Shown here: positions 10,659 through 22,648 of the stretch, piece by piece | How positions within the stretch are numbered: the stretch's first letter is position 1 | How the letters are laid out: the number at the start of each line of letters is the position of its first letter | Assembly (NCBI GenBank): GCA_025201765.1 | Contig: MU623377.1 | Coordinates: 215,506 to 279,505, forward strand | Source of the DNA: Daldinia sp. FL1419 | Taxonomy: Eukaryota > Ascomycota > Sordariomycetes > Xylariales > Hypoxylaceae | Direction of reading: 5' to 3' | Length of the DNA: 64,000 bases | Made by a program: the position numbers and the translations under genes | Notes under the pieces: model-generated | What the model was told of the DNA's origin: nothing | Databases searched by the model: none | The model's input: the letters and a program-made list of their open reading frames with translations, nothing else

Positions 10659-13600
10659 CTAAGGCTGGGTTTTCTTTCCATCTGGCTCGGATGAAAACCA
10701 TCCTCCTCTTTCCCAACTACCGGGCACATAGAGTGATTCGGCGCGGACTCCATCATTAGTAATTCCATCGAGTAGGACATTTAGTCTCTTAAAATCGATC
10801 GGCTTTAAAATCCAGCCGTCAAAACCAGCTTCAACATAAATCGGCTTCTCCCGCTCCATGAGAGACGCCGACACGGCAAAGATGGGAATTCTCTCATGGC
10901 TAGCTGCTAGGCGCGAAAGCTCTAGACCCTCGTCTGATTTTTCAAACGCTCGTATCATTTTGGTACTGGTAAGGCCATCAACAATAGGCATCTATAAAAT
11001 ATGATCGTCAGTCCCGTCAAACGTTAGATTTATCAGTAACTACTTACTTGCATGTCCATGAGAATAACATCGAAACCGGCCGGCTTCTCTCTATAGACAG
11101 TGGCACAGTCTTCACCATTGACTGCGTGATATACGTCGTGCCCAGCTTTCTCTAAACGTTTTTGGAGTATCTTCATGTTGATAGGGTCATCTTCGGCTAC
11201 GAGCACTTGTAGTTTGGATGGGCGTATAGGTGACGGTGGTTTAGGTTTACTTATTTGCGCCCTGCCGGCGTCGACATACTTGCCGGTTCCAGGCATTACT
11301 CGGGGTGTCGAACCGGCCGACGATGTTACTGGTTTATCAAAATATTCGTCTGGTACCCTGACGGGCTTTATAGAAGTCCTGGTGTCCGTGAGGCGGTATT
11401 GACCTCCGCGTTCGTCGGTGACGGGTTTAGCTGGGCCTATGGCTAATCGCTGCAAGGAAGCCAGTCGCTCTGGATCTTCTCCTTCAATGGTTGATGGGTT
11501 GCTCGTACTCGATCCTGGTAAAAGAGTAGTGCTGGCATGAATATTATCTTGGCGTTCTCTGGAGTTTAGACGTTGTATAGTAGCAGCCTTTTCCTCGAGG
11601 TTACCTAATGACAGAGGCGTCTGGATTGCGTCAATCAAGCGGTCCGCATCGCTCTTATTGCTATGAACGCTGTTGCTTGTAGCACTCCTTACACTAGTAA
11701 CACTCTTGGTCTCATCAAAGCTTCTCCTATCCGTATTTGTACGCTTCGATACGTTGATCGAAATAGAATCCTTCCGATCAATGAGCGTAACCTCGTCCGT
11801 ATCCTTCAAAGGAAATGCTTTAACAATAGGCGCCGTGCTAGAGATAGCTTTGGGGTTGGCGGTTTTATCGCTAACGTCAACCTTCTCCAGCGATTCGCCC
11901 GTCGGTAATTCGAAGGGAAGCTGGATGACAAATCTTGATCCCTCGCCCTCTTCGGATTTGAGTCGCAGTTGGCCATTCATATTTCGCACTATCCTGGCCA
12001 CCACGGCGAGACCAAGTCCCAGTGAGTCCTTCCCGTCCTTTTTGTCCTTCTCGTTCTTGCTGAGCTTTTCGATGTCATCAACAGACGTGGATGAGCCGAC
12101 ATCTAAGCTAACTTGTTCTAAGTCTCGGAATAGATCGTCCAACTTTTCACTGCTCATACCACGGCCAGTATCTTGAACGACGATTTCTACTTTAACACGA
12201 GACTCGATAACCTCGCTTGCGTATGATTCAACCCTTATTGAACCCTCGCTGGTATGTTGTATTGCGTTTGCTGTCACATTTGCGACCACTTGACGTACCC
12301 GACGGTAGTCGCCATGAACATATCGAGGGAGGCCGGGGTGTTCAATAACTTCGTAAGATAAGGCTTTCCTCTTAGCATCTACTTTGAAGGGATCTGTTGC
12401 TTCCCGGATGCAGGCTGGTAGGTCCAATATTTCGTCTTTGATTAACTCTTGGCCCTCTTCCATATTTGTGAGGTCGAGGAGATCATTGATCACGTAAATA
12501 AGCGACTTAGATGCTGAATGGGATCTCGCCAAATTTTCTCTAGTCTCTTGGTCGAGTGGTCCTTCCATAGCAATCTCTAAACAATTGATGATTGCGTTTA
12601 ATGGGGTGCGAACCTCGTGGGCGGAATTCGCTAGCAGAAGTCGTGTAAGCCGACTACTCTGCAGCGCTGCTTCTTTCTGCCTCCAAACCTCTATAAATTT
12701 ACCTGGGGCGATGTCAGTACGAATTTCATTCAAACATAATAGTGATGCGCGCTAAGCACACGATTTTATATACGTACCATATACCAAACAGAGGACGGCA
12801 GCAGTCTCTACCTGCTCTTCGGACCATTCCCTGCATTTACCGATGACAACCTCATGCCATGCTTTAAAGCTCGACCGTGGCTCTAGAAAACTCGACGTGC
12901 CTTCTTTTATGACTTTTTCGTATGGATTGCCAGCCCACTTTACTTCTCTGACTTGACCCTTACGGAAGAAGACGATGAAATCGTGTCCACCCACGCTCAG
13001 CGGGACGTACAGCAGACCGGCGATAACTGAAAATCCAGGAGGGTAGCGAAGTTCGGGGAAGTCCTCACGGATATCCTGAGTAGTTAATACAGAAGTGAAT
13101 CTTCGTAGACGTAGATATTCTAACATGGCTAACGCTTCCTGGGACTGCTCAATCTTGCCTAGTATTTTCGTTTCGCCCCGAATAGATAGCATGCCAAAAT
13201 CTGCGTCAAATAACTTTATAAGATCATTAGATGAGGCCGTTATATATCCTGAAGGGTTCTTGTCAGTTGGCATAGTGTTGATGAGCTTCCTCGCCTGGAG
13301 ACGCGACGCGTACGAGAGCCGTTCGATATTACGCGATGCTGTATCGCCCACCAGTCGACATAGCTTCCGGATTGGGAACGGGACTCTCATTCCTGAGGGT
13401 CCATAGCTATGGCATGCGATCAGCCCCCATAGTTCGTTAAAGGCGTTGATAGATATAGACATAGAGGACCGGACGGCCATGTTAGCAAGATACTTCAAGT
13501 GGATCGGAGACATGGCTCGAAGATACGCATGGCTAAGATCAAGCGGTCTTCCTAAATCCTCAGGAGAACGGCATACTAGCCTGGCAGACTCCAAATCCCG

Positions 13601-15220
13601 ATCGTAGAGCAATCGGACTTTATTCAGCTTATACAGATCCCGCGCTTGTTTTGGGATATCAGAAGCAGGGAAATGCAAGCCATAGTAAAGATCGCGAGTC
13701 TGCGCAGGATCAACCAATTCCGTTACGACTTTTCCATTAAACGCCGCGTCAAATTGATAAATCATGACCCGATGAAATCCAGTGAGTTCCTTGACGATTC
13801 CAACTAAAATCTTCAAAAATGCTGGCAAGTTCGGCGCAGATGCCAGCTGTTCTTGGACTTGGGACATGATGTCAAAAACTTGCATAGCACTGGCTTCGCC
13901 GCGTCTGTTCCGTGCACTTCTTAGAATTCTGAGAGGCCTACTGCTGATTTCGGTACTTTCGTGTAGTTCCTCTGTCGTCGGATTTTGGCAAAGAGTGTCT
14001 TGGGGCCCTCCCGGTACCGGCTCGTCAGCTGGTCGGAGGGGATGCTCTTGGTCATCCTCAAGCTCGAATTCGCAGATAATTAACTCGGGATGGCTTTCAT
14101 TGATATGTATTGCGCACCACAATTTAATGGACCTAGGCTTCTTGTTAGGGTGCCGTATGGATATGCTGAATACATCAGGCCCATTAGTGGCCGGGTCAGC
14201 CTCTTCATCCCGGATGAAATCGATATGATCTAGAAGATTATCGGTCTGTTCCTCAGTCAGAATATCGGTGAAGCTCTCGAGTCGAAATAACTCCTGTGGC
14301 GAGAATCCGATTATTTTCTTCGAATTTTCGCTGACGCATCGAACGGTAAGTCGACCGTCATTTTCCTCCCTCAGAGCAACGAGAAGACCGAAGCCCTGGA
14401 CAGCTCCAGGAGTATGAATCGGCTCATCCTCACATCGCTGCAGACTGCCATCTCGCCCGGTAATAACAGCGTGGCCTTCTTCGGTAATTACGTGACGGAA
14501 ACGAACTGTCATTAGTGTATCATTTACCTCCCCAGGCGATACTCTGCCGGAAGAATCATCGGGCTGACTCTCTCCCGTATGCAAAGGCGTGCTATCTTTC
14601 GTCTTATCGGAAATATCCGAAGACGCATCGTTGAGAATAGTCAGCGGACCTGCAGAAACAACCCGCTTCGAATTTGACGGCGGACTAGCGGGACGCGTTT
14701 CTTCCTCCTTCGGTTTTCCTACTTCGTCTTTCTCCCTCGCCGATCCTACGGACGAAGAAACGGGTGTAGACATAGTTTCAACCCTTTGGATTCCATCTAT
14801 TGTGTCTATCGAAAGGCGAGCGTTGCTCGGTCGCCGTCGGCCATCCCAAGTTGATCCGTAGCGGGCTATATAGCCCTGTTCTCCCGGATTCTTTACTAGT
14901 GTCAAGGGTGTTGGTTGCGACTGGTCGACACTAACAACAGAACGGATAGGAAAGACTCTGTCCGAAGGATCGGCAGCATTGCTAGCGCTGGTACCGCGAC
15001 GACGTTGGCTCTCTGCATTCGCACTACGGGATGAAGGAGCGTCCGAGGCTCGGTTGGATTCAATATCGAAATTTGTCGCCGTGGGGGTTTCCTCCGTAGA
15101 GATCGGAGTCGGGTTTTTATTTACGGCGGGGGTATCTTCTACGGGTGTAGTCGCATTCGTTGGTTCCTCATGATCAGCGGTACGCTGGTTTTGGATCGCC
15201 GGATCTTGGTTCGACTCCAT
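10659..15220 (-). CDS. fungal phytochrome, hybrid histidine kinase (group VIII)
   Basis: This is a red/far-red photoreceptor kinase binding a bilin. Exons on the minus strand: 15220-12778, 12702-11048 and 10991-10659, joined across introns of 75 and 56 nt, giving 1476 residues. The disordered N-terminus runs to about residue 230. The PAS-like domain carries the bilin-attachment Cys263 in QRCEDEPIHTPGAVQGFG, the place used by bacterial and fungal phytochromes. The GAF domain includes ASDIPKQARDLY (DIP motif). The PHY domain holds the tongue motif PRSSFKAW at about 781-788. The HisKA H-box has His843 (NSAHEVRTPLNAI). The ATPase has its N box (NAIQHTSEG), G1 (DTGRGMS) and G2 (GLGLAV). A disordered linker of about 200 residues precedes the receiver domain, with acidic pair EDD, phospho-acceptor Asp1364 (LMDMQMP) and Lys1429 (LKPID). 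All key residues are present, so a light-sensing kinase able to phosphorelay is expected. It resembles Aspergillus FphA and Neurospora PHY proteins. Confidence 0.96.
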
Positions 15221-16813
15221 GCTACAGGGAGATTAATGACCACGACCTAAAAGTCGACGCGAGTTGATCGCGACTGCAATCCCCTCAATTATACCACTTA
15301 AACTCGACACACCCAACTTTCCATGTGTGGCTTTTATTAAGCCTACGCCAGATCTTCCCCAGTAGCAGCGATATCCCAGCCCTTTGACGGATATATATAT
15401 ATACTTCGATTCGGGTTTTCAGCAAAATAGGTGTAGCGTACAGGACGCGGGGGTCATGGGAGGACGAGACGGGAGGGGGTAGCGAAGTTGTGAGTTCCAC
15501 CTCCACAAACAAGCAAAGTGAAAAATCTAGACGGCTCCTAAAATGAGCATGGAGGGTTAAGCACCAAAATCGGAATTAGAACATGGGAAAGCAACAATGG
15601 CAGATCTGTAGGCTAGTGGGGTCGATCAGGTTAATGCCTTGGTATACCACCTACCTTAGGTATGTATGTAACCTAGAGGGAAGGAGCCCTATGCTTAGTC
15701 GCCACCTTCCTTCTGACTTTCCTCTACCTTCTACCTTCTACCCATGTACAAGACCATGTACAAAAAGATTGCTCGGGTTGTTGTGTGGATCGCTTGTATA
15801 GTACAGCGCGTACGCACGTACAGTCCTAGTATACATAAATAGGTACCTTTCAGGGAAGTACGTATTAGAACTTAGAAGTACATTCAGGCACCGACAGGCC
15901 GGTGATCTGCATCAAAGAGAGATTAGCTTGTAGAGTGCCAGTACATGCCTTCTTTATTTAGTATACACAACATGTGGCAGCAGGGAAGTGGAATGAGAGG
16001 TACCAACTGCAGATAGATCTGCCGCGTACATTAAGGCATAAGTATAAGTGCCTGGTAATGCATATTTAGGTCCCTGAATGTCCCTTAAGCAGGTACAATA
16101 CTTGGAATTTCTATTTCTACGAGTGCTACGGTAAGTACGTGCGATACCGCAATATACGTAAACAAGGTAAAGTACAATTTAGGTCAAGGTTGGGTTATCC
16201 CTTCGATATTAGTTGATACTAGTGGCGTTCGAGGAGCATTTATTCCTACAAAATGAGTACGTAATGTCATTGACATCATCTTGCGGAACTACTGCCGTGT
16301 AATTTGAGATTGATTAGTGATTGGATGGCGTTGGAAGGTAATTACCTAATTATGAGAGAATTGAATTACCAAGTAACCTTTTGGGGAACTCTATCCGCTA
16401 ACGATAGCTACAACTACCTAACCAGATTAAATTCTGAACCCCCAAGGTTAGGTAGGTGCCTATGTAACAGAATATTTTGATAGATTTAACAAGTTCCTTT
16501 ACTCATCCAAAAATATAAAACAATTATAATGTACGATCAATCATACTTCTTTATCAAAGTAGCCAGAGCAATATAGCATCACAATGACAGCAACTATACG
16601 TCTTCTTTATGAAGGGACGATATTCCTACTTCTTGAATTATATATGTAAATCGATTCAACCAGTGGATGAATGCATTCTTTGATTTGCTTCGCCACGCTC
16701 GTTCCCAAGAGATACTTGATTTACTTGACCTTGCAAGAAACTCGCGGAATCGAACAAGGTAGGTAAGAAGGAAACTGTTCTTGTACACCAAGCCAAGCTC
16801 GCCAATCGCAAGT
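15221..16813. other. divergent intergenic region
   Basis: This 1.6 kb holds the promoter and leader of the phytochrome gene (minus) and the upstream region of the acidic hypothetical gene (plus). It has a short TATATATA stretch near 15390-15402 and many TAGGTA/TACCTA-type words at 15640-15900. No gene was recognised. Confidence 0.55.
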
Positions 16814-17338
16814 ATGGTTTCTAGTTACAGTCCTTCGCAATATAGACACAAGTCGAACTTTGGGAGGTCAAACGCTACGGGACAGAGTGCCACGGCTACG
16901 GGGCAAGGCAACCCCCAATCCGGACAGCCAAACGATCTACAGCCGTGCCAAATAATAACATGTCCGGAAGTTGAAATGACCGACTATGATCATACCCAAG
17001 CGGCGTACCTCTCAGACGTAGAAATGGCCGACGCACCTCTTATCGAAGTAGATATCTCGAAGGAGCCCACGCTACAAGGGAAAATCTCGGATGGCGCAAA
17101 GAGGGACCTACAACCCATTGATACAAAAGGTGCAAACGATACACAGGTTGCTGATAAATCTACTTCAACAACTGCTACGACAGCTCCGCAGACACCGCCT
17201 CCGTGGAACTTGATCAAGTCCCCAACTACCCCTCCTGAAAACTTTGAGCTTCTCGTCTACGACTTGCTACAGACCAGAAAGATATACTCTATTTCTCACC
17301 AGGACGGCAGGCTTGAGGTGACCATGGAAAACGCATAA
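16814..17338 (+). CDS. hypothetical acidic low-complexity protein (174 aa)
   Basis: This is a single open frame. The frame extends to 16781 only with a TTG, so ATG 16814 is the first usable start. The protein is polar and probably disordered for its first 130 residues. It contains an Asn/Gln/Gly-rich start, two related acidic motifs (VEMTDYD and VEMADAP) and a Thr-rich stretch (STSTTATTAPQTPPP). The last 35 residues look ordered (ENFELLVYDLLQTRKIYSIS) and could form a short helix and strand. No family recognised. It lies about 530 bp upstream of the SET gene on the same strand. It could be a real lineage-specific gene or a fortuitous frame; codon use looks reasonable. Confidence 0.5.
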   Translation: MVSSYSPSQYRHKSNFGRSNATGQSATATGQGNPQSGQPNDLQPCQIITCPEVEMTDYDHTQAAYLSDVEMADAPLIEVDISKEPTLQGKISDGAKRDLQPIDTKGANDTQVADKSTSTTATTAPQTPPPWNLIKSPTTPPENFELLVYDLLQTRKIYSISHQDGRLEVTMENA

Positions 17339-17872
17339 TCAACGGCCCGCATAGCGATTATACGTATACCTGGCGCCTAGGGTGTACCTCGAGAGCCCTT
17401 CAAGTGTCTATCTAAGGTATATGCTAAACGCAGGTAGGTATAAGATTTGGTGTGATACTGACTTCTTATGAGCTACTTAGGTAACCTTAGTTTAAATTGT
17501 ACATATGTAAATGTGTCAATATGTTATTAATAAAAGCTCTTTAATAATATCTATTTTATTATAGCGTAATTAATACACTTTATCTTTTCGTGCATTCTTC
17601 CAAGACGAGAATGTTGACGATGCGAATTTGGGGGATCCAGACCGATAGGTAATGCGTTATCCAATCGAAGACCAGCAATCAAGTAAGATATTTCCCGACT
17701 CCAATTTACATTACATAGTACACGCCGCTAACCTTTTTCATTATCCCACGTATCGGGTTATGTAGGGACCTAGGTAGGTGCCTATCCATGTAATTCATAA
17801 TCCACACAATCTCTTCCCTGCTCCAATAAAGAAAAGAAAAGAAAAAGAGCCGAAGAAAAAAACAACCTTGAA
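17339..17872. other. intergenic region
   Basis: The region is AT-rich with TAATA and TTAAT words near 17520-17580 and an A/G-rich leader (17825-17870) just before the SET gene start. No gene was recognised. Confidence 0.5.
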
Positions 17873-18520
17873 ATGGGCAAAGACGCCACGCCCAAGAATT
17901 GGCCACCATCCATTCCCTATCTCCAGCAACCTTCCTACGCGCCCCACGTCACCAAAACCCAGCAACAAGCTCTCCGCATCCGGGCCCCGGAACTAACCAC
18001 CGAGATCCCACGGGCCTTCCCGCGCGGGCCCTCCGTTCTCGCGAGGATCATCCCCATCGACTCCCCCTCCCACCCCGCGCACGGCCAAGCCGGGCTCTTC
18101 GCCGCGCGACCCCTCCCGCCCGGATCCCTCGTCCTGCCGTACTACGGCGTCGTGCACTCCTCGCTGCCGCCGCACAGCCTGGCGCACGACAGCTCGGACT
18201 ACGACTTGTGGCTGGACCGCGACGGGGCGTTGGCCGTCGATGCGGCGGGTGCGGGTAACGAGGCGCGCTTTGTGAATGACTACAGGGGCGTCGCGGCGAG
18301 GCCGAATTGCGAGTTTAGAGAGTGCTGGGATTCAAGGCGGGGGGAGAAGTGCATGGCTGTGTTCGTCCTACCGGCCGGTAAAAACGCGGGGAAGAAAGCT
18401 GCTGCGGGCGTTGCCAAGGGTGAGGAGCTCCTTGTTAGCTACGGAAAGGGGTTCTGGGGTAAAAGGAGGGATGAGCTGCAGGAAGAAGACGGCGGCATAG
18501 CTGAAGAGACTACTTCGTAA
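17873..18520 (+). CDS. small stand-alone SET-domain protein (215 aa)
   Basis: This is a probable protein lysine methyltransferase-like protein using S-adenosylmethionine. It is a single-exon frame from ATG 17873. SET hallmarks appear in order: GQAGLFAARPLPPGSLVLPYYG (residues 71-92, equivalent of GxGxxA and the YxG turn), then NEARFVNDYRGVAARPNCEF (129-148, matching the N/R-F-x-N-H/D...PN core), then KGEELLVSYGKGFW (182-195, matching GEELxxDYG). There are no recognisable pre-SET or post-SET cysteine clusters and no DNA- or histone-reading domain. It therefore resembles the small fungal SET proteins whose substrates are unknown. The usual His of the NH motif is Asp here (VNDY), and the Tyr of SYG is kept, so activity is plausible but unproven. 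GC content at about 17990-18300 is markedly above the flanks. Confidence 0.78.
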   Translation: MGKDATPKNWPPSIPYLQQPSYAPHVTKTQQQALRIRAPELTTEIPRAFPRGPSVLARIIPIDSPSHPAHGQAGLFAARPLPPGSLVLPYYGVVHSSLPPHSLAHDSSDYDLWLDRDGALAVDAAGAGNEARFVNDYRGVAARPNCEFRECWDSRRGEKCMAVFVLPAGKNAGKKAAAGVAKGEELLVSYGKGFWGKRRDELQEEDGGIAEETTS

Positions 18521-18814
18521 TTAATTGCGTTCTCATCAGTGGTCAACTTCAATGTTCGACATCGGCAAGCTATTGAGTATATCGACTTGATGTTAGGGTT
18601 TAGTAACATACGCCGCACTTTAAGAAACTGGATGGATAACGTATCAATTTCGGTCTTCCTTGGTATCTCTTTGGATACCTATATATCGTCGCAAATGCAA
18701 ATGGCTGGGGCAGAGATGCTCTACTATATATATATATATATATAACCCCTTAAATATCTCCACCTCCCCCCTTTTCCTCCCCCATCACCTTTCCTTTTCC
18801 CCAGATTTATCCGT
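18521..18814. other. intergenic with TA microsatellite
   Basis: This short interval separates the convergent SET (plus) and permease (minus) genes. It contains a TA dinucleotide run at 18725-18744 and a pyrimidine-rich stretch immediately after it. No gene was seen. Confidence 0.6.
18725..18744. repeat. TA microsatellite (10 units)
   Basis: Perfect alternating TA for 20 bases, between the convergent ends of two genes. Confidence 0.9.
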
Positions 18815-21146
18815 CTACAAGATATTCCTGTAACCGTATCCTTCATTTTCCACACCGATCGAGGTAGACTTTGGATCGGTTCCCGCTTGCCGTGCTTCCT
18901 CATCGTTCTTCTCGAACTTCTTATTCTCCCAGCTCAGGTATATGCGCAGAGCCAGAGCCAAGAACGCGTTGAAAAACATGAACCCTGCGCATACACCCAT
19001 CCCCTTAATGTAATAAGGCCCATCGCTGGCCGGGAACACCCGCGTCCCAAGCAGAGGTCCGCACTGGCCGATAATATTGAGAAGCGCGACACCAGCACCT
19101 CTCTTGGAATCCGATCCCTGGTTGTTCACAGTCCACGGTAGGATATTGGATATGGCTGGGAACACACCGGCAGCGGCGAGGAATACGCCAAAATAACGCA
19201 CGGCGACGCTCTTACACGATACGAGGAGCACATATCCAACACCAGCGACGAGGGAAAGGCCGATTATCATGTAGCCGCGCTGGCGCGTCTTATCCGCAAT
19301 CCAGGTCGTCAAGATGCACACCATAAATGAGAGGAAATATGGAGGTGCGCTAAGCCCCTGAGCATTGACGGCGGTAAACCCCATTTTCTGAAGGATAGAC
19401 GGCAGAAATACAGGTAAGCTGCTAAACGAGACTGTTTGGGCTGGTTAGTTTATACAAGCACCGGAGTGGGAGAGTTGCGACACTGACCATTACAGCTAAA
19501 ATACACTACAAGAGGTTAAAGTTAGCCACTTCCGTATAACGAGGACTAAACTTGGATCCCGAATGACGAAACTTACTCAAGGGTGGGATCCAAGTCTTAA
19601 TATCCAGCAGCGATATGAAGATATCTCTAAAGTTGATATGTCCCACACGTTCCACTCCCTCGGCGCCAGTCTGCTGAATAGCTCGGATCTTGGCAACCTG
19701 CCTTTCCTCTTCGGTCAAGAACTTGGCCGTGTCGGCCGAGTCAGGCATGAACTTATACGCAAGAAATGCGACCAAGACTGAAGGAATTCCTTCCACGATA
19801 AACAAGAGCCTCCAGTTAGCTATATTAGCCGGGTGGCCGGACGTTATCCCGTAAGCGAGCGCGCCAGCGAAAGTCGTCTGCCCTCATTAGTATTGTCAAA
19901 ATATTAAAGGGGTTATGTAACGGCAGGCGAGTGACACATTCGTTGTAATAAAACGATGGAGGTCCTAATGTTAGTGATTAACCAAGGAAATGCAGGTACA
20001 TACGGCAAGAGGAGCGGCTGAGAGGAAGATGCCACACCTAAGACCTAGCTCGTGCCTCTTATAAAAGAAAGAGAGTAGATACGGTACACCCGGCCCAAAG
20101 CCTGCTTCTGCCATAGCAAGGAAAAATCGGCAAGCCATCAAGCCCGACCAGTTGAAGGCCGTGGCCTGCAGCGAGGATGCTATTCCCCTATGTAGGGAGG
20201 TACTAATAAGTGTCTGGTGCACGCGCGTTTTTCATGGAGCTACTTACCATACGAGCACACAACTAGTAGCCCAAACTGTCAATGCTAATTAGCCTCATTC
20301 ATGCGGTAGAAAAGCTACGAGCACGGCTGTATTCGAAGCGACTCGTTGCCAAACCATTTAGAAAAGGAGGCGGTAAAATCGGATACATTCGGGGATACAT
20401 ACTATGGGGCGGTACGGCCTTCCACATCAACGCAGCCCATTCGAAAACAACTATAGAACATGTTAGTCACCATCGAGATATAAATCCCGTTACTGTAACA
20501 TTAAGATGAAACTTACTGTACGGTATGTAGAAGATGGTCAGTAGCCACTATATCATCTCACCATTAGTTTGACAGCTCGTCTAGGGTAAATACCTAGCCA
20601 AAGACAAACCTGATAGTGAGCATCGTCAAAACCAAGATCCTTGCTCCTGCGTTAAGAAAAGGCCTGTTAGTAGCCTTTCACTTTTAGTAGGGGTTTACCG
20701 GCGCCATTCAACGTCTATTCGATCCCTTTCCTTAGTGCTAATAAATAACAGCGGCGCCAAGAAGGGAGGAAAACGACGGGCATGACTTAAAGAAGCCGCA
20801 ACACAACATACATGCCGGCCGTCTCGGCATTCCCGATGTTTGAACGATCTAGGAACGCCACGAGATCTATCAAACGTCAGCGGTGAATCCGAGCAGGGTG
20901 GGTAGGTATTCATTATATGCTATATTACATGTTATATTACATGCTATAAAGTTGTCAAAAACACTTACAGAGGCCCATAACTAAAGGAATCAGACGACAA
21001 TCAATTTTCCTTCTAACCCGCTTCTCGAGCGCGGGGTCGATGTGAAAGACATTGCTCTCGAGTCCCAACGACTTCTCACCCAAGCTTGCGGGTGCGCTCT
21101 CGCGCCTATCCTGCGTGGGCTCTTGCTCGCTCTTGGAGATATCCAT
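18815..21146 (-). CDS. MFS permease, anion:cation symporter (Dal5/allantoate permease-like)
   Basis: This is a plasma-membrane secondary transporter for small organic anions such as allantoate, nicotinate or tartrate; the substrate is not determinable here. Ten exons on the minus strand: 21146-20969, 20866-20812, 20646-20610, 20547-20517, 20450-20403, 20275-20248, 20187-20004, 19877-19577, 19505-19488 and 19431-18815, giving 498 residues. The upstream frame to 21221 has only TTG, so ATG 21146 (MDISKSEQ) is the start. Family signatures: LVAFLDRSNIGNAETAGM in TM1, WLLTIFYIPY in TM2, ATAFNWSGLMACRFFLAMAE and GPGVPYLLSFFYKRHE around TM4-TM5, FAGALAYGI, then IPPLMYFSCNVSFSSLPVFL and ILPWTVNNQG in the second half. 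The fragmentation into tiny exons (28, 31, 37, 48, 55 and 18 nt) is notable. Every join keeps the family frame, so this reads as intact. Confidence 0.93.
19488..19505 (-). other. 18-nt micro-exon of the MFS permease
   Basis: Exon 9, TGTATTTTAGCTGTAATG, lies between a CTTGTAG acceptor and a GTCAGTG donor. It supplies the residues MYFSCN with split codons at both ends, bridging PPL (exon 8) and VSFSSLPVFL (exon 10). Omitting it drops exactly six conserved residues of a membrane helix without shifting frame. Confidence 0.8.
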
Positions 21147-22648
21147 CCCGACAAAAAGGGCAGTCCGCCTCGGGACAAGGTTGCTCGAAGTAGATAACGA
21201 GAAGCGAACTGGAACAAGCAATTAGACCGGACACGGCACCCCAGGCGGTTTTAGCAGTTGAACGGTTTGGCGACGCGCCGCCCGGTACGAGAAGTAGATA
21301 GGACTAACGGCGGGAGGGACACACCGTCAATGTTAGAAAGACGACAGCTTTATCGAGTAGTTAATACCAAAACAGCGGTGATACTCTATATTCAGCTTTA
21401 TATCTGTTGATTACCCATTTTGCATTTTGACGAGCCGGGAATAAATCGTTGGAGATAAACTGCCCTACCGCTTCCCCTCTTCGGCATGGATTAAGAGTAG
21501 CCGTTCGGACTTACGAGGTTACCATCGCAGCGTTACGAATACCACTTCGCAATCCCATCACCGAACGTTAGCTTCGTCAGCTTTGTGCAACCAAGTCGCC
21601 GGAGGAGGTTGAGCAAGGACCCCCCGTACGAATAATCTTTTTTGTGATTTTAATATGATATCATAGCGTTCTCGACGCTTTTAACTAGGTTAGTAAAGTG
21701 CGGAGAGGATCGCCGGGGCCGGTTTTAGAACGAAATAGTCCAACCTTAAGGCGTCAGCCTTAACCCAAATTGTGATAAGCTGAAAATAAAATAGTCCAAT
21801 TAGCAATAGTTATCGAACAAGTGTATATATTTGGATAGTTATACGTATGTGCTACTTTGAAGCACACAGTTACGCAATTCTAATAGTTGAATATTAGACT
21901 TCTGTCAATAGAACACATCAAAATTATTCGGTTGAATCTAAATAAACGTCATCACATGTTTTTGAAAAGTGAAGTTAAGATGAAATAATACATTAATTTA
22001 CTCGAAAGTAGAACTAAACCCGACATTGATGCTGGTATAGTACCTAGCAGAATACTTGGGTACCTACTGGTCCAGTTTGAACTAATAGTTGTCTAACCTA
22101 AGGAAATGTATACAGTTGATGTGCCTAACCTATAGCCTTAATTTAGTAGGTATACACTTATCTTCCCACGAGGAAAGAGCCAAGAGTCAAGAGCCAAGAG
22201 CCGGAAGCCGAAAGTTGAAATTAAACAGTGCTTCTTAAAAAGTGAATGTAGTACCTAGAAAAGCTGGAGAGTTCTGTCCCCTAACCTAGGTTACTCAGCC
22301 GTCTTGCCTAGTTACCTATACAATATATTGACAATACAACAAAGTAACCTCCCAAAGCTACCTCAGTCCTCAGCACTGGATCCTTGCCCATATATCTTCG
22401 TCTTTCAAGGTTCTTTCGTATCTAACCGGAACCTGAGGAACCACGCAATGGCTTATTCCTTTGTCTCAACCCCTCGTACAGCCGCCCGCAGCCAACAAAG
22501 AAATACAGGAAGAAAGAACGGCATTATGTATATAGGATATGATTCGAGATGGCTAATGGGGATGGGGGAAGTAGCATCAGAACAGCAGCAGAACAGTAAG
22601 CGAAAGAAGAGAAAAGTCGGCTAAGAATCAATATTTCAAAAAGTCATC
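21147..22648. other. divergent intergenic region
   Basis: This 1.5 kb separates the permease (minus) and HIT-like gene (plus). AT-rich stretches lie at 21650-22000, and a small repeated GAGCCAAGAG-type word lies near 22177-22202. A frame at 22304-22624 lacks an ATG at its start and is taken as leader sequence. Confidence 0.5.

Noticed and set aside
11663..14861. Frames of 80-167 codons antisense to the phytochrome gene
   Set aside because: They are shadows of the conserved kinase reading frame and carry no domain of their own.
22304..22624. 106-codon frame just upstream of the HIT-like gene
   Set aside because: Its first codon is TTG, and its end is a basic low-complexity stretch; read as 5' leader.
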